A DNA stretch of 64,000 nucleotides from Sphingobacterium bambusae (GTDB taxonomy: Bacteria; Bacteroidota; Bacteroidia; Sphingobacteriales; Sphingobacteriaceae). The DNA is taken from positions 558,001 to 622,000 of the forward strand of contig NZ_CP138332.1 of assembly GCF_033955345.1 (NCBI RefSeq), given 5' to 3'. The position numbers and the translations under genes are program-made. Below the pieces are notes generated by a model. It saw nothing but the letters and a program-made list of their open reading frames with translations. It made no database searches and had not been told where the DNA came from. Below, in pieces: positions 48,528 through 57,907 of this stretch (position 1 is the stretch's first letter; the number at the start of each line of letters is the position of its first letter).

Positions 48528-49208
48528 CTAAACAGACTTATTTCCAGTGCTTATATGCTTTAATTCCTGCACAGCGAGGGTTGGATTTGCAGCGCCAAAA
48601 ACACTGCTTCCAGCCACCAACACATCGGCTCCCGCCTCAAGTAGTTGCGCGGCATTATTGCGTCCCACCCCGCCATCAATTTCAATTAACAGCGCGTCGT
48701 TAACAGCAGCTGCTAGGGCGCGAAGCTCTTTAATCTTGCTATAGGTTTGTTCGATAAATTTCTGCCCGCCAAAGCCGGGGTTTACCGACATCAAGCATAC
48801 GAGGTCGATATCGCGAATCACATCCTTCAGCAGGCTTACGGGCGTATGCGGATTGAGGGCAACGCCAGCCTTGCAACCCAGTTCGCGGATGCCAGCCAAG
48901 GTGCGGTGCAGGTGCGTGCAAGCCTCATAGTGAACGGTGATGACCGCCGCACCGGCCTCTTTACATGCCTTCAAATACCGATCCGGGTCAACAATCATCA
49001 GGTGCACGTCCAGCGGTTTCGTGGCATGCTTGGCAATAGCCTGCATTACCGGAAATCCAAAGGATATATTGGGCACAAACAGCCCATCCATAATATCGAT
49101 ATGGAACCAATCGGCCTCACTGTTGTTAACCATGTGCACCTCCTCGTAAAGTCGCGCAAAATCGGCGGCTAGCACCGAGGGTGCAATCAAGTGTTTTGTT
49201 GTAGACAT
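48528..49208 (-). CDS. rpe: Ribulose-phosphate 3-epimerase
   Basis: 226 residues from the ATG at 49208 (MSTTKHLIAPSVLAADFARL); the open frame continues 240 codons upstream across the start region of the opposite pgpH-like gene, which is a shadow. Motifs: WFHIDIMDGLFVPNISFG (metal-binding His/Asp), PLDVHLMIVDPDRY, LMSVNPGFGGQKFI and LIEIDGGVGRNNA (catalytic Asp). Known: interconverts ribulose-5-P and xylulose-5-P in the pentose-phosphate pathway. Single gene, divergent from the 7TM-HD gene. Confidence 0.96.
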   Translation of the reverse strand: MSTTKHLIAPSVLAADFARLYEEVHMVNNSEADWFHIDIMDGLFVPNISFGFPVMQAIAKHATKPLDVHLMIVDPDRYLKACKEAGAAVITVHYEACTHLHRTLAGIRELGCKAGVALNPHTPVSLLKDVIRDIDLVCLMSVNPGFGGQKFIEQTYSKIKELRALAAAVNDALLIEIDGGVGRNNAAQLLEAGADVLVAGSSVFGAANPTLAVQELKHISTGNKSV

Positions 49209-49302
49209 GTATGCTTCTTTTTTAGCAAAGATAAGGAAGTCAGCAGCTATTCTTCGAGGAATTTCGTAAATTAATCGGTCAAGCGATTCCGCGGAGAAAT
49301 AG

Positions 49303-49310
49303 TACATTTG
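49303..49310 (+). promoter_or_regulatory. Candidate -7 box of the 7TM-HD gene
   Basis: Seen: TACATTTG, a full TANNTTTG match, 40 nt before the GTG start. Confidence 0.5.
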
Positions 49311-49349
49311 TGTAGAATTGCAGTGTTCATCTAAAAAAAGGTACGGTAA

Positions 49350-51491
49350 GTGGCTAAACTCAAAATAAATTATAACAGGGAAAAGAATCAGAACAACTCC
49401 TTCTTGGTCAAGTTTGCGATGGTCATTTTGGCCATTGTGCTGATCTGTATTTTTCTTCCCAAGCAGCCCCGGTTTAGGTATGAGTTTCAAAAGGGCAAAG
49501 CCTGGAACCATGACAACCTTATATCGCCCTACAACTTTGCCATCTTGAAGACGCAAGAGGAGCTGATTCGCGACCGCGAGCAGATCTTGAAGACTGTACA
49601 GCCCGTTTACACGCTCAATACCAGCGCCAGCAAGGAGCAGATTGACCAGTTCAATACCGACATTGCCGAGAAATGGCAGATCAGCAATATGGATTCTCTC
49701 GGGCAAGGCAACCTCGAAAGCTATCAAGCCGTCGGCAATGCCCTGCTCAACTATGTGTACAACCGCGGTATCGTATCGCTCAACAACCGATACCAAAACA
49801 AAGGGCTCAATCCCGAAAATGTAGACAAAACACAGAGCCAATACAACTTCACACTGATCCACGAGAACATCGCCCAGCAGAAGAACACGGCCGATATCTT
49901 CACCATTGAATCGGCCAATCAATACATTCAGCAATCGCTTGCCAAAAACAACAAGATAGGACGCAAGGCTTGGCTCTCCGAAATCCTAAAAAACTACGTG
50001 ACCTTGAACTACGTCTTCGACGAGAACCTCACCAACAAGGTTGAGCAGAATGCGCTGGCCAACATATCCAGCACGCGTGGCGTGGTGCAAAAAGGCGAAC
50101 TTATCGCCGAGAAGGACAAGATCATCAACAACGAAACCTACCAGCGGCTGGAGTCCCTGCGCAAGGTGTTTGAAGATGAGGCGCGCATCAGCGGCAACCA
50201 AAATTTCGTTGCCTTTGGCCAGTTTATCATGATCTCCCTCTGTATTGCCCTGCTTATGGTGTTTCTCTATTTCTTCCGGCCTTTTATCTACGACAACAAC
50301 AGGTTGGTGATGATCGTCCTAATTGTTATCGTTGCCATGCTGGGCGTCTTGTCTTGGGCCATTAATATGAAGATTCCAAACCTGTATTATATCCCCTACT
50401 GTAGCGTTCCTATTATCTTCCGCGTGCTGTTTGATACGCGCGTAGCGCTCAATATACACCTCTTGATGGTGCTGATCGCTGCACTCTTTGTACCCAACAG
50501 CTACGAATTTGTGTTCCTGCAGTTTATTGCCGGTATGGTATCCATCTACAGCATCAAGACCCTGGTGAAGCGCGAGCAGTTCTTGGTTTCATCCTTGATT
50601 ATCTTAGCTACTTACATTGTAGCCTATGTAGGCTTGGTATTAACGCGCAATGGTTCTTTCAGCAACATCTATTGGACGGACATTGCTCCTTTTATCGTCA
50701 GTGTGGGGCTTACCCTCCTCGCCTATCCGCTGATCTACGCCTTCGAGCGCTTGTTTGGCATTGTTTCCGACTTGACCTTGATGGAGCTTACCAATAGTAA
50801 TTCGCGCATCCTGCGCGAGCTTTCGCTCAAGGCTCCCGGCACCTTCCAGCATTCGCTGCAGGTAGCCAACCTGGCGGAGGCGGCGATCTACAAGATCGGT
50901 GGAAACCCGCTGCTCGTCCGTGCTGGCGCGCTATACCACGACATCGGCAAGATGTCGAATCCGTTGTTCTTTATCGAAAACCAGCGCTCGGGCAACAACC
51001 CGCACGAGGAACTGACGCCCGAGCAGTCGGCACAGATTATTATCTCGCACGTGCACAAAGGCGTGGAGATGGCTAAAAAGAATCTATTGCCCGAGGTGGT
51101 GATCGACTTTATACGCTCGCACCATGGTACCACACGTGTAGACTACTTCTACAACAGCTTTGTTAAAAACAATCCGGATAAGTTGGTCGACGAAAGTATC
51201 TTCCGCTACCCTGGCCCGGTGCCTTTCTCGAAAGAAACGGCGGTGCTGATGATGGCCGACTCGGTGGAGGCTGCCTCCCGCGCACTCAAAGACCCTAGCG
51301 AGGAGTCGATCAATAAGTTGGTGGATAAGATTATCGACTACAAAATTACGCAACGGCAGTTTATGAATGCGAACATCACCATGCGTGATATTACAGAAGT
51401 TTCGGATATATTTAAGGCGATGTTGAAGAGTATTTACCATGTGCGCATCGACTATGATGTAAACAAGAGCAGCAGCCCTGCCACGGCCTAA
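49350..51491 (+). CDS. 7TM-HD phosphodiesterase, PgpH-like (c-di-AMP)
   Basis: 713 residues starting at GTG 49350 (MAKLKINYNREKNQN). An N-terminal helix (about 22-40) leads to an extracellular domain (about 45-270), then seven membrane helices (about 275-470) and a cytoplasmic HD domain. HD motifs: FQHSLQVANLAEAAIY, ALYHDIGKMSNP, ISHVHKGVEMAKK and IRSHHGTTRVDYF. Known: PgpH-type proteins hydrolyse the second messenger c-di-AMP. No diadenylate cyclase gene is visible here. It diverges from rpe and ends before tRNA-Ser. Confidence 0.92.
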   Translation: MAKLKINYNREKNQNNSFLVKFAMVILAIVLICIFLPKQPRFRYEFQKGKAWNHDNLISPYNFAILKTQEELIRDREQILKTVQPVYTLNTSASKEQIDQFNTDIAEKWQISNMDSLGQGNLESYQAVGNALLNYVYNRGIVSLNNRYQNKGLNPENVDKTQSQYNFTLIHENIAQQKNTADIFTIESANQYIQQSLAKNNKIGRKAWLSEILKNYVTLNYVFDENLTNKVEQNALANISSTRGVVQKGELIAEKDKIINNETYQRLESLRKVFEDEARISGNQNFVAFGQFIMISLCIALLMVFLYFFRPFIYDNNRLVMIVLIVIVAMLGVLSWAINMKIPNLYYIPYCSVPIIFRVLFDTRVALNIHLLMVLIAALFVPNSYEFVFLQFIAGMVSIYSIKTLVKREQFLVSSLIILATYIVAYVGLVLTRNGSFSNIYWTDIAPFIVSVGLTLLAYPLIYAFERLFGIVSDLTLMELTNSNSRILRELSLKAPGTFQHSLQVANLAEAAIYKIGGNPLLVRAGALYHDIGKMSNPLFFIENQRSGNNPHEELTPEQSAQIIISHVHKGVEMAKKNLLPEVVIDFIRSHHGTTRVDYFYNSFVKNNPDKLVDESIFRYPGPVPFSKETAVLMMADSVEAASRALKDPSEESINKLVDKIIDYKITQRQFMNANITMRDITEVSDIFKAMLKSIYHVRIDYDVNKSSSPATA

Positions 51492-51553
51492 ATAAAAAAT
51501 CTTTTTGACTGTCAGAACGTTATTGTTTTTTCGCAAAAAATACGTTTTAACGC

Positions 51554-51584
51554 TTTGCAGAATAAAATATTTGCGTTATGTTTG
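51554..51584 (+). promoter_or_regulatory. Promoter of tRNA-Ser
   Basis: Seen: TTTG (51554-51557), 19 nt, TATGTTTG (51577-51584), both full consensus matches, 14 nt before the tRNA 5' end. Confidence 0.85.
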
Positions 51585-51598
51585 CACTGTCAAAACAC

Positions 51599-51690
<92 letters not shown>

Positions 51691-51730
51691 ACACATTTTC
51701 AAAGCTTTTAAAACAGCTTAAAAATAAGTC

Positions 51731-51765
51731 AAAAGCCTGCAAAACAACAATTTGCAGGCTTTTTT
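51731..51765 (+). terminator. Terminator after tRNA-Ser
   Basis: Seen: AAAAGCCTGCAAA and TTTGCAGGCTTTT arms with a short loop and a T-run. Confidence 0.85.
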
Positions 51766-51957
51766 CGTTTATGAGGATATAGCAAAGTTTTCATAAATAC
51801 TCCTAAAAGTTGTGGCATATCTGTGGCAGTTTTAAATTGAAAAATAAATTGCCACGAAAAACACCATAAACAACTGTATTACAAGTTGTTTAGCAAAAGA
51901 ACATCTTGATTTAAAGACGATTTTGATCGACATTTACTTACTTTAAATTATTATGTT

Positions 51958-53316
51958 ATGTTGGAAACACACATTTCGACCACATTTTTTTTAAAAACGT
52001 CTAAAAAATCGGACGACGAACGATTTATCTACCTTCGAATTTCGATCAACGGCATTCCAAAGGAAACTTCAACAAAGAAAAAATGGGCAGCTACAAGATG
52101 GAACCAAAAAAAAGAAAGAGCTTTAGGTACTAAAGAAGATGCTCGAACTATAAATGCCTACTTAGACGATCAAATCAAAAAAGTTGAAAAACTAGCTACC
52201 GTTATAGAAGATAAAGGAATTCCGCTTACATCACAGATTTTGATGGATTCTTATACAGGCAATAATTTGATATCGACAAAAGTTCTTGACGAATTTGCAA
52301 AACACAATGAAGAACTATTTGCTCTAATTCCATCAGGGGAAGTTGCAGAAGGCACACACACACGATATGTAACTGCGCGATCACATGTATCTGACTTCAT
52401 CCGTTTCAAATATAAATGTGCAGATCTGGAATTTAAGCAGCTAAACTTTGAATTTGTTAAGGAGTATGAACTTTACCTTAAAACAGTGAGAGGTTGTAAT
52501 CATAACACAACACTTAAGTACATAGCAAATTTTAAGAAGATTGTACTGCGTGGAGTGGCTAAGGACTACATTCCTAAAGATCCTTTCATGATGTTTAAAT
52601 CTAAAAAAACGAAGCCGAATAAGAAGCCACTATCTAGAGAGGAGTTATCAGTACTCGAAAGTAAGAATTTCACGACAAAGCGTTTAGAGGTTATTAGGGA
52701 TATCTTTGTTTTTCAATGCTATACTGGACTTGCATATAGTGATGTATACAAATTAGATAAAGCAAACATCGTAAAGGGAATAGATGGAGAACTTTGGATT
52801 ATGGATAGCCGGAAGAAATCAAAATCCGAATTTAATGTTCCACTCTTACCAAAAGCACTGGAGATAATTAATAAGTATAAGGACGACCCGGATTGTATTT
52901 CAACCGGTAGAGCACTGCCTGTAAAGTCGAATCAAAAAATGAACGAATATTTAAAAGAGATCGCTGCAATTTGTGAAATTTCAAGTATTCTAAATACGCA
53001 TAAGGCGAGACGAACATTTGGAAGCACTGTGACTCTAGCAAACGGTGTCCCAATCCACGTTGTGAAAGATATGCTTGGCCATCAATCAGTGAAGCAAACA
53101 GAGGAATACGCACTGACAGAGCAGGAAGCGATAAGCAAGGAAATGCAAACATTAAGACGAAAGCTATCTAAAAAGGAAAATAATTCACGATCAATTATCG
53201 AGAAGAACACTACGTCCTCCCTTAAGAAGCTTGACATAGATCGTCCTTTGACCAATGACGAATTGAATTTAGTGGCACAATTTATTGAATCTTTAAGAAC
53301 GAAATCAGCTGATTGA
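51958..53316 (+). CDS. Tyrosine recombinase/integrase of the island
   Basis: 452 residues. N-terminal arm-binding region (about 1-100), SAM-like core-binding domain (about 110-210) and catalytic domain (about 225-420). Catalytic positions seen: H348 and R351 in NTHKARRTF, H375 in DMLGHQSV, and Y384 in TEEYALTEQE. The first Arg position reads YTGLAYSDV (A259) instead of the usual Arg. Known: some Bacteroidota integrases such as IntDOT also lack this Arg and still recombine. It lies 270 nt from the tRNA-Ser 3' end, a classic integration layout. Confidence 0.92.
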   Translation: MLETHISTTFFLKTSKKSDDERFIYLRISINGIPKETSTKKKWAATRWNQKKERALGTKEDARTINAYLDDQIKKVEKLATVIEDKGIPLTSQILMDSYTGNNLISTKVLDEFAKHNEELFALIPSGEVAEGTHTRYVTARSHVSDFIRFKYKCADLEFKQLNFEFVKEYELYLKTVRGCNHNTTLKYIANFKKIVLRGVAKDYIPKDPFMMFKSKKTKPNKKPLSREELSVLESKNFTTKRLEVIRDIFVFQCYTGLAYSDVYKLDKANIVKGIDGELWIMDSRKKSKSEFNVPLLPKALEIINKYKDDPDCISTGRALPVKSNQKMNEYLKEIAAICEISSILNTHKARRTFGSTVTLANGVPIHVVKDMLGHQSVKQTEEYALTEQEAISKEMQTLRRKLSKKENNSRSIIEKNTTSSLKKLDIDRPLTNDELNLVAQFIESLRTKSAD

Positions 53317-53379
53317 GCGATAACATCCGCTAATATTATTTGTAAATTTACAACCGACTGGTTACTAAATTAATTATTT

Positions 53380-54354
53380 ATGATTAAGAAAAAAAACAGC
53401 GAGGCACAATTGGAAGAGGCCAACTATATTACTGTAATCAAACGGCTGAGTGGTAATTTACCTACAGCATACTTGTTTATCGCCATTATTCTAATCTTGC
53501 TTCCAAGTACCCCCTATTCTCCCTTTAATGAAAAAATAAATCAATTATTGGAAAAGATTGGTTTTGTTGCGATGACATCGGGCGTTTTTGCCTCTGTTTT
53601 GAAATCAATCCAATTTACAGGAGTATTTAGAGAAGAGCTAAACAAGGTAATATCTGGAAGTGCTTTGTTAAAGAACAGAAAAGATCTACCAGATCTTTGG
53701 AAAAAAATATCTAAAATAATCTATTCTGAAAAATTTCCAGAAATCAATGAGACTCTAGAAGACAGGATATTGGACACCTATTTCCCGACAACGAAGAACC
53801 ACTACAATGAAGATGTCGTAGCATCGATAATAATCCATGAGCTGACGGATGATTTTGTCATTCATTACACACAGACTATTCAATACGTTTCTGTTTTAAG
53901 CTCGAATGGCGAAGCGTCGGAATTTAATTTCACTTCAACCCTAACTGACGATGAGAATGTTGAGGAAATGACTAGATTGATATCGTTAAAAATTGACGAG
54001 GAAGAACTGCAGAATAAGATAGTACCTATAGAAAATACTGGCGAAGGCTTGATAACCTACTCTATTACTGTTCCGCTCATTGGTAAGGACAGATTTTCGA
54101 TTCTTCATAAGATGGAGAGACGGTACTCGTTGAAAGCTGAAAACTATAAATTATTACGTTTTAATACATTAACAAAAAATGTAGATGTAACAATATCATT
54201 TCCACCTGAAATTGAAGTATCCTTTTTCGGAGTAGGGATAATCACTGAGTTTGAAACAGTACATGAGGGAATTCCGAATTGCATCTCTAAGCGTCATAGA
54301 AATGACCTAATTCTCCCCAAACAGGGTTTTGGACTGAGTTTTAACAAAAAATAA
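53380..54354 (+). CDS. Hypothetical membrane protein of the island
   Basis: 324 residues. Two hydrophobic segments near the N-terminus (LPTAYLFIAIILILLPS, about 28-44, and IGFVAMTSGVFASVLKSI, about 61-78) and a long soluble remainder with alternating strands (SVLSSNGEASEFNFTSTL, ISYSITVPLIG-like segments). It has no motif I recognise. It lies 63 nt after the integrase on the same strand, so it may be island cargo, for example a defence or sensing protein, but this is a guess. Confidence 0.6.
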   Translation: MIKKKNSEAQLEEANYITVIKRLSGNLPTAYLFIAIILILLPSTPYSPFNEKINQLLEKIGFVAMTSGVFASVLKSIQFTGVFREELNKVISGSALLKNRKDLPDLWKKISKIIYSEKFPEINETLEDRILDTYFPTTKNHYNEDVVASIIIHELTDDFVIHYTQTIQYVSVLSSNGEASEFNFTSTLTDDENVEEMTRLISLKIDEEELQNKIVPIENTGEGLITYSITVPLIGKDRFSILHKMERRYSLKAENYKLLRFNTLTKNVDVTISFPPEIEVSFFGVGIITEFETVHEGIPNCISKRHRNDLILPKQGFGLSFNKK

Positions 54355-54498
54355 TTTCTACAACTAACTTTTATTTGTAATTTAGCTGTAGTATTAAACG
54401 AGTAATAAACAATATATTTGGACATTATGAAAACATACGAGATCACATTTGGAAGCAATGATCTGATTGGATAAAAGATCATGCAATGATATTCTAAA

Positions 54499-56309
54499 GA
54501 AGGTGTCTAATAAGGCACCTTCTTTTTGTTTATAGCGCATCTAGCACTCCATTATATTTTCATCGCCAATATTAAGCTGCAAGTCGATATGTTGTGCTTT
54601 TGAGCATTTGTAGATGTGTGTTTGTCGCAAATAGGGAGTCTATGCCATCTGGATTGCCAATCAAAGCCTCGTTTTTCCACTTTCTTGCCCATTTTCTTAG
54701 GTTATGAGCAATGGCCATCAAACCGAACTCCACAGCAACTTTCTGTAGTCCTTTCATACTGAATCGGGTAAACCTGTTGTTGCTCTTCATTTGTCCAAAT
54801 ACCGCTTCAACTTCTACAGGTCGCTTACTTCGATGATAGAGCCCCTGTTCCGAGAGTAGTCTTTCTCGAGCCTTGGCCTTGAGCCAGGTAAGTCGGTGGT
54901 TCACTTCAATCAGTCGGTTACCTTGAGCTTTATGGCACTGACCTCGCATCGGACATCCTTCACATCGCACAGCTTGATAGCAACTCACTTGGCTGGAGTA
55001 TCCGTTGGCACTAGCCCGAGTTGAATGACCAATAAAGCGAAGTTTCTGTCCTGCCGGACATACATAAAAGTCCTCCTGCTGGTTGTAATACAGGTTTTGT
55101 ACCGAAAAAGGATCCTGCCTGTGCTTACGCTTTTGCTCCATATGAAAGTAATTGTACTTGACAAAAGCGGTTATCCCTTTTCCTTCCATCAGCTCATAGT
55201 TTTGCTCGCTACCATATCCAGCATCTGCGACAATTAACTCACTCTGCTTTCCGTAATGGGATGCAAAGCCTTCCAGATCTTCCGGCAAGGTTGTGGTGTC
55301 TGCGGTAGTCTGATGGATACTATAGTGGGTGATGAACTGTTCTTCGGTACTGATCTGCGTATTGTAAGCCGGTTTGAGCTGACCGTTCTTCATATGATCT
55401 TCTTTCATGCGCATAAAAACGGCATACGTATCGGTTTTACTATAGCTATTGCGATCCCCTAGTATTTCCAGCTGTTGTTCATATTTCGCCAATCTAGGCA
55501 AATAGTTCTCTTCAAGTTTCTTGAGCTGCTTATCGGTGGACTTACAGCTCGCTTTGAGCTTAGCATTTATCCCTTTGATTCTTTCCTTCAACCCTGCACT
55601 ATCGATTGCCTTACTCATTTCTTGATTGCCTAATGAAGATTGATCTTCGGTTATCTGCGCATCAATCGCCGAAAGTACAGAGGCGATGTTAGCTTCCAGT
55701 TTTAGCTTGTTCTTTTGGATGGATTTCCTCCAAACAAACGTATAGCGACCTGCTAGCGATTCGATCTTGGTGCCATCTACATACTGAACGCGCAAGCTGA
55801 CATACTCCAGGTCGTGCAACATCCGAACGATGCTTGCAAATAAATCCTGTATTTGACCTTTAAGACGCTTACCTCGAAAATAGTTGATCGTACGGTAGTC
55901 AGGGGTGCTATTTCCTGAAAGCCACATGAAATAGATGTTCTCCTGCAGGGCGCGTTCGATCTTTCTGCAGGAATAGATATTGCTTAAATAGGCGTAGAAT
56001 AAAACTTTAAGAAGTATCCGGGGATGGAAACTTGTGGTGCCTCCGCCTTTATATTAAGAGATAAGGTGTTCGATATCCAGTTGATCAACAACCTGATTAA
56101 CCAATCGAACGGGATGGTTCGATGGAATACGATCAAAAATATCCTCGGGAAATAGGCTAGGGCTATTGGATGGTAAGGCTTTAAATTGTACTTTCATATC
56201 GTTTTTTGGGTGCACCTTAAGATACAAAATCTTAAGGACAAAAAACAGAAAAACCCCGCCATTTTTTATGACGGGGTTCTTTGTTTAAGAAACCTTTTTA
56301 GACAGCCTC
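54499..56309. mobile_element. IS1182-family insertion sequence
   Basis: Seen: one transposase gene on the minus strand bounded by imperfect 17-nt terminal repeats, GAAGGTGTCTAATAAGG (54499-54515) and, on the opposite strand, GAGGCTGTCTAAAAAGG (56293-56309), 14 of 17 identical. Palindromic stems near both ends (CACCTTCTTTTT; AACCCCGCC...GACGGGGTT) look like transcription stops that insulate the element. The insertion lies between genes; a target-site duplication is not obvious. Confidence 0.8.
54572..56197 (-). pseudogene. IS1182-type transposase with in-frame stop
   Basis: 541 codons from the ATG at 56197. The N-terminus begins KVQFKALPSNSPSLFPEDI and reaches HLIS, then a TAA (plus-strand 56054-56056) in the same frame, then YKGGGTTSFHPRILLKVLFY and the rest to LAA at 54572. 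The DDE core is seen in VDGTKIES, VADAGYGSEQN and the C-terminal Y(2)R(3)E-type FGQMKSNNRFTRFSMKGLQK. Known: IS1182 transposases are about 450-550 residues, so the internal stop splits a normal gene. The long downstream frame (to the ATG at 55927) is intact but lacks the DNA-binding N-terminus. Either a decayed copy or one read-through/base-call difference. Confidence 0.8.
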
Positions 56310-56327
56310 TTTTTATTTGAAAATACC

Positions 56328-57323
56328 TTAACATCCTTCGAATCCCAGATTTCTCAGATGAAGTGCTGTTTCTTCTTTAAATTTCATAAACTCTTCCTCA
56401 TTTTGGTATCTGGTGTCTACTGCACTGCCTTGGTCCCATTGTGTAGTACCAATACAATATAAGCTTGACAATACGTTTGGATGGTATGTACCTTTCAGAA
56501 TAGACAGAATGTCAAACGCAAACTCCGAAAAATGTGTTTCCGAGTGCTGTAAAATCATCCTATAGTAAACTGTATCACTTATCTTTTTACTTCTTGATGC
56601 TGCATAATAAGAAAGCGCCTTATTTTTCCACCTAATATCACAATTTTCGATCACTGGAGATATTTTCCCGCTGTAGTACCTGTCTAACTTATTTACCCGA
56701 AGTATGGATCCACCATAAAAGCCTCTTAGCACTGACGCCTCCAAGAGTGTATCGATCGCATCAAAATCCATGTCGTCTACCTCCCGTAGCTCAAAGAAAA
56801 CAGTGGCACAGAAAAAGTCAGATGGCAGATATAACTTTACCGGTTGGTTATTCGGCTCCACCCGAGCCAACAAAGGTTTTAGCTTGGACAATTGATCGAC
56901 CGCTTTACGGACACTCCGTTTATTAAAAGTTGCTTTTATCTCTATTACACCTCGTACATATTCTACTGGGATTGCAAGCGACTTTCCTTGATCAGACGAA
57001 TCTGGATTGTTTTCTATCCATAGTACTGGGGATTCTAACTGATCGTAGATGATAACATCATAATGTACCATAAACTCCGAAGTTGGTATGCCTGAAGAAA
57101 TTATAAAACCAGAAGTAACCGCGTATCGTTTTGGCAAGAACTCGCTCAACCATTTTCTAAATTCAGCCTCTGCAATACGGCCATGCTCAGTTTTCACCCT
57201 TTTGCTGCTATTCTGCTCCTTTGCAATATCGTACGCCTGAAGCATCTTGTTTTTGGACGAAAGAAACTGCTTCCAGCCTTGGCTGGGAATTTGGACTTTA
57301 AGAGGAAATCTCTCGCTTTTCAT
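56328..57323 (-). CDS. DUF6602-like, PD-(D/E)xK nuclease-type protein
   Basis: 331 residues. The middle region has HGRIAEAEFRKWL, then VHYDVIIYD (D89) and RGVIEIKATF (E128, K130), a spacing and pattern typical of the PD-(D/E)xK nuclease fold. I recall DUF6602 as a family with this layout in defence and mobile regions. Known: the fold occurs in restriction enzymes and effector nucleases. No partner methylase or sensor is seen. It lies alone next to the IS element, in island cargo. Nuclease activity is inferred. Confidence 0.7.
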   Translation of the reverse strand: MKSERFPLKVQIPSQGWKQFLSSKNKMLQAYDIAKEQNSSKRVKTEHGRIAEAEFRKWLSEFLPKRYAVTSGFIISSGIPTSEFMVHYDVIIYDQLESPVLWIENNPDSSDQGKSLAIPVEYVRGVIEIKATFNKRSVRKAVDQLSKLKPLLARVEPNNQPVKLYLPSDFFCATVFFELREVDDMDFDAIDTLLEASVLRGFYGGSILRVNKLDRYYSGKISPVIENCDIRWKNKALSYYAASRSKKISDTVYYRMILQHSETHFSEFAFDILSILKGTYHPNVLSSLYCIGTTQWDQGSAVDTRYQNEEEFMKFKEETALHLRNLGFEGC

Positions 57324-57565
57324 TTATCTTGGCTAATGTATGAAATAAACAATCTTAATTCTGCGCAAGGAGGTAGTAAACATTTCCTACTATTTGTAAT
57401 ATCAAAGTGCTCCTTTCGACTCCATTTTATTTAACAAAATGAAGCGATCGAACAAAAGTAGTCGTTTTATAAAATAATTAAATCAATACAATGAAAATAA
57501 TTTTAAGGACATGACACGCTTCACATTTTTAATTTTTGTAAACTTTCATTTTTACAATCACAACT
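57324..57565. other. Divergent spacer upstream of the hxs operon
   Basis: 242 nt of AT-rich sequence between the divergent DUF6602 gene and the small ORF at 57566; it should hold promoters for both directions but none is clear to the consensus. Confidence 0.5.
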
Positions 57566-57805
57566 TTGATAAAACTAAAAATTATAAAAAAACAAGCGTT
57601 AGGGCTGATACTATCCATCCTAACCTGCTCATATTACAAAATTGACCAGCAAGCTCCGACCTTAATTATAGACCCTATTTTTGAGGACTTAAAAGAAAGT
57701 TGGATAGAAAGCGAAAAAAAGAAGGTAACGGACCATGGATCAATTTCAACAGTCCAAACACGCTGCGATTGTATTATTCGCAATCAATCTGCCGGTAATT
57801 CCTAA
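57566..57805 (+). CDS. Small possible exported peptide upstream of hxsA
   Basis: 79 residues from a TTG start. Basic start, then a hydrophobic stretch (LGLILSILTCSYY), then a polar tail ending TRCDCIIRNQSAGNS. It lies 102 nt before hxsA on the same strand. It could be a lipoprotein or a small island peptide, perhaps a second substrate of the Hxs enzymes, but it has no HxS repeats and the TTG start is weak. It may also be non-coding. Confidence 0.35.
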   Translation: MIKLKIIKKQALGLILSILTCSYYKIDQQAPTLIIDPIFEDLKESWIESEKKKVTDHGSISTVQTRCDCIIRNQSAGNS

Positions 57806-57832
57806 CAATTTAATTACATCGGCAAAAAAAAA

Positions 57833-57901
57833 GGTTAATTAGACGTTTTTTAGTACTTTCGTGAAGTAAGCTTGTGAAATTCGCAAACTAAATAATTAAC
57901 C
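57833..57901. promoter_or_regulatory. Inverted repeat flanking the hxsA upstream region
   Basis: Seen: GGTTAATTA (57833-57841) and TAATTAACC (57893-57901) are exact complements about 50 nt apart, ending 6 nt before the hxsA ATG. A degenerate -7 box (TACTTTCG, 57854-57861) lies between. Possibly an operator or leader hairpin for the operon; significance is uncertain at this composition. Confidence 0.35.
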
Positions 57902-57907
57902 GACTTA

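Noticed and set aside
49209..49934. N-terminal extension of rpe
   Set aside because: The added codons run antisense through the start of the 7TM-HD gene, and the ATG at 49208 starts exactly at the conserved epimerase N-terminus.
54427..54474. A 15-codon ORF before the IS element
   Set aside because: It is too short, with no conservation evidence, and sits in an AT-rich spacer.
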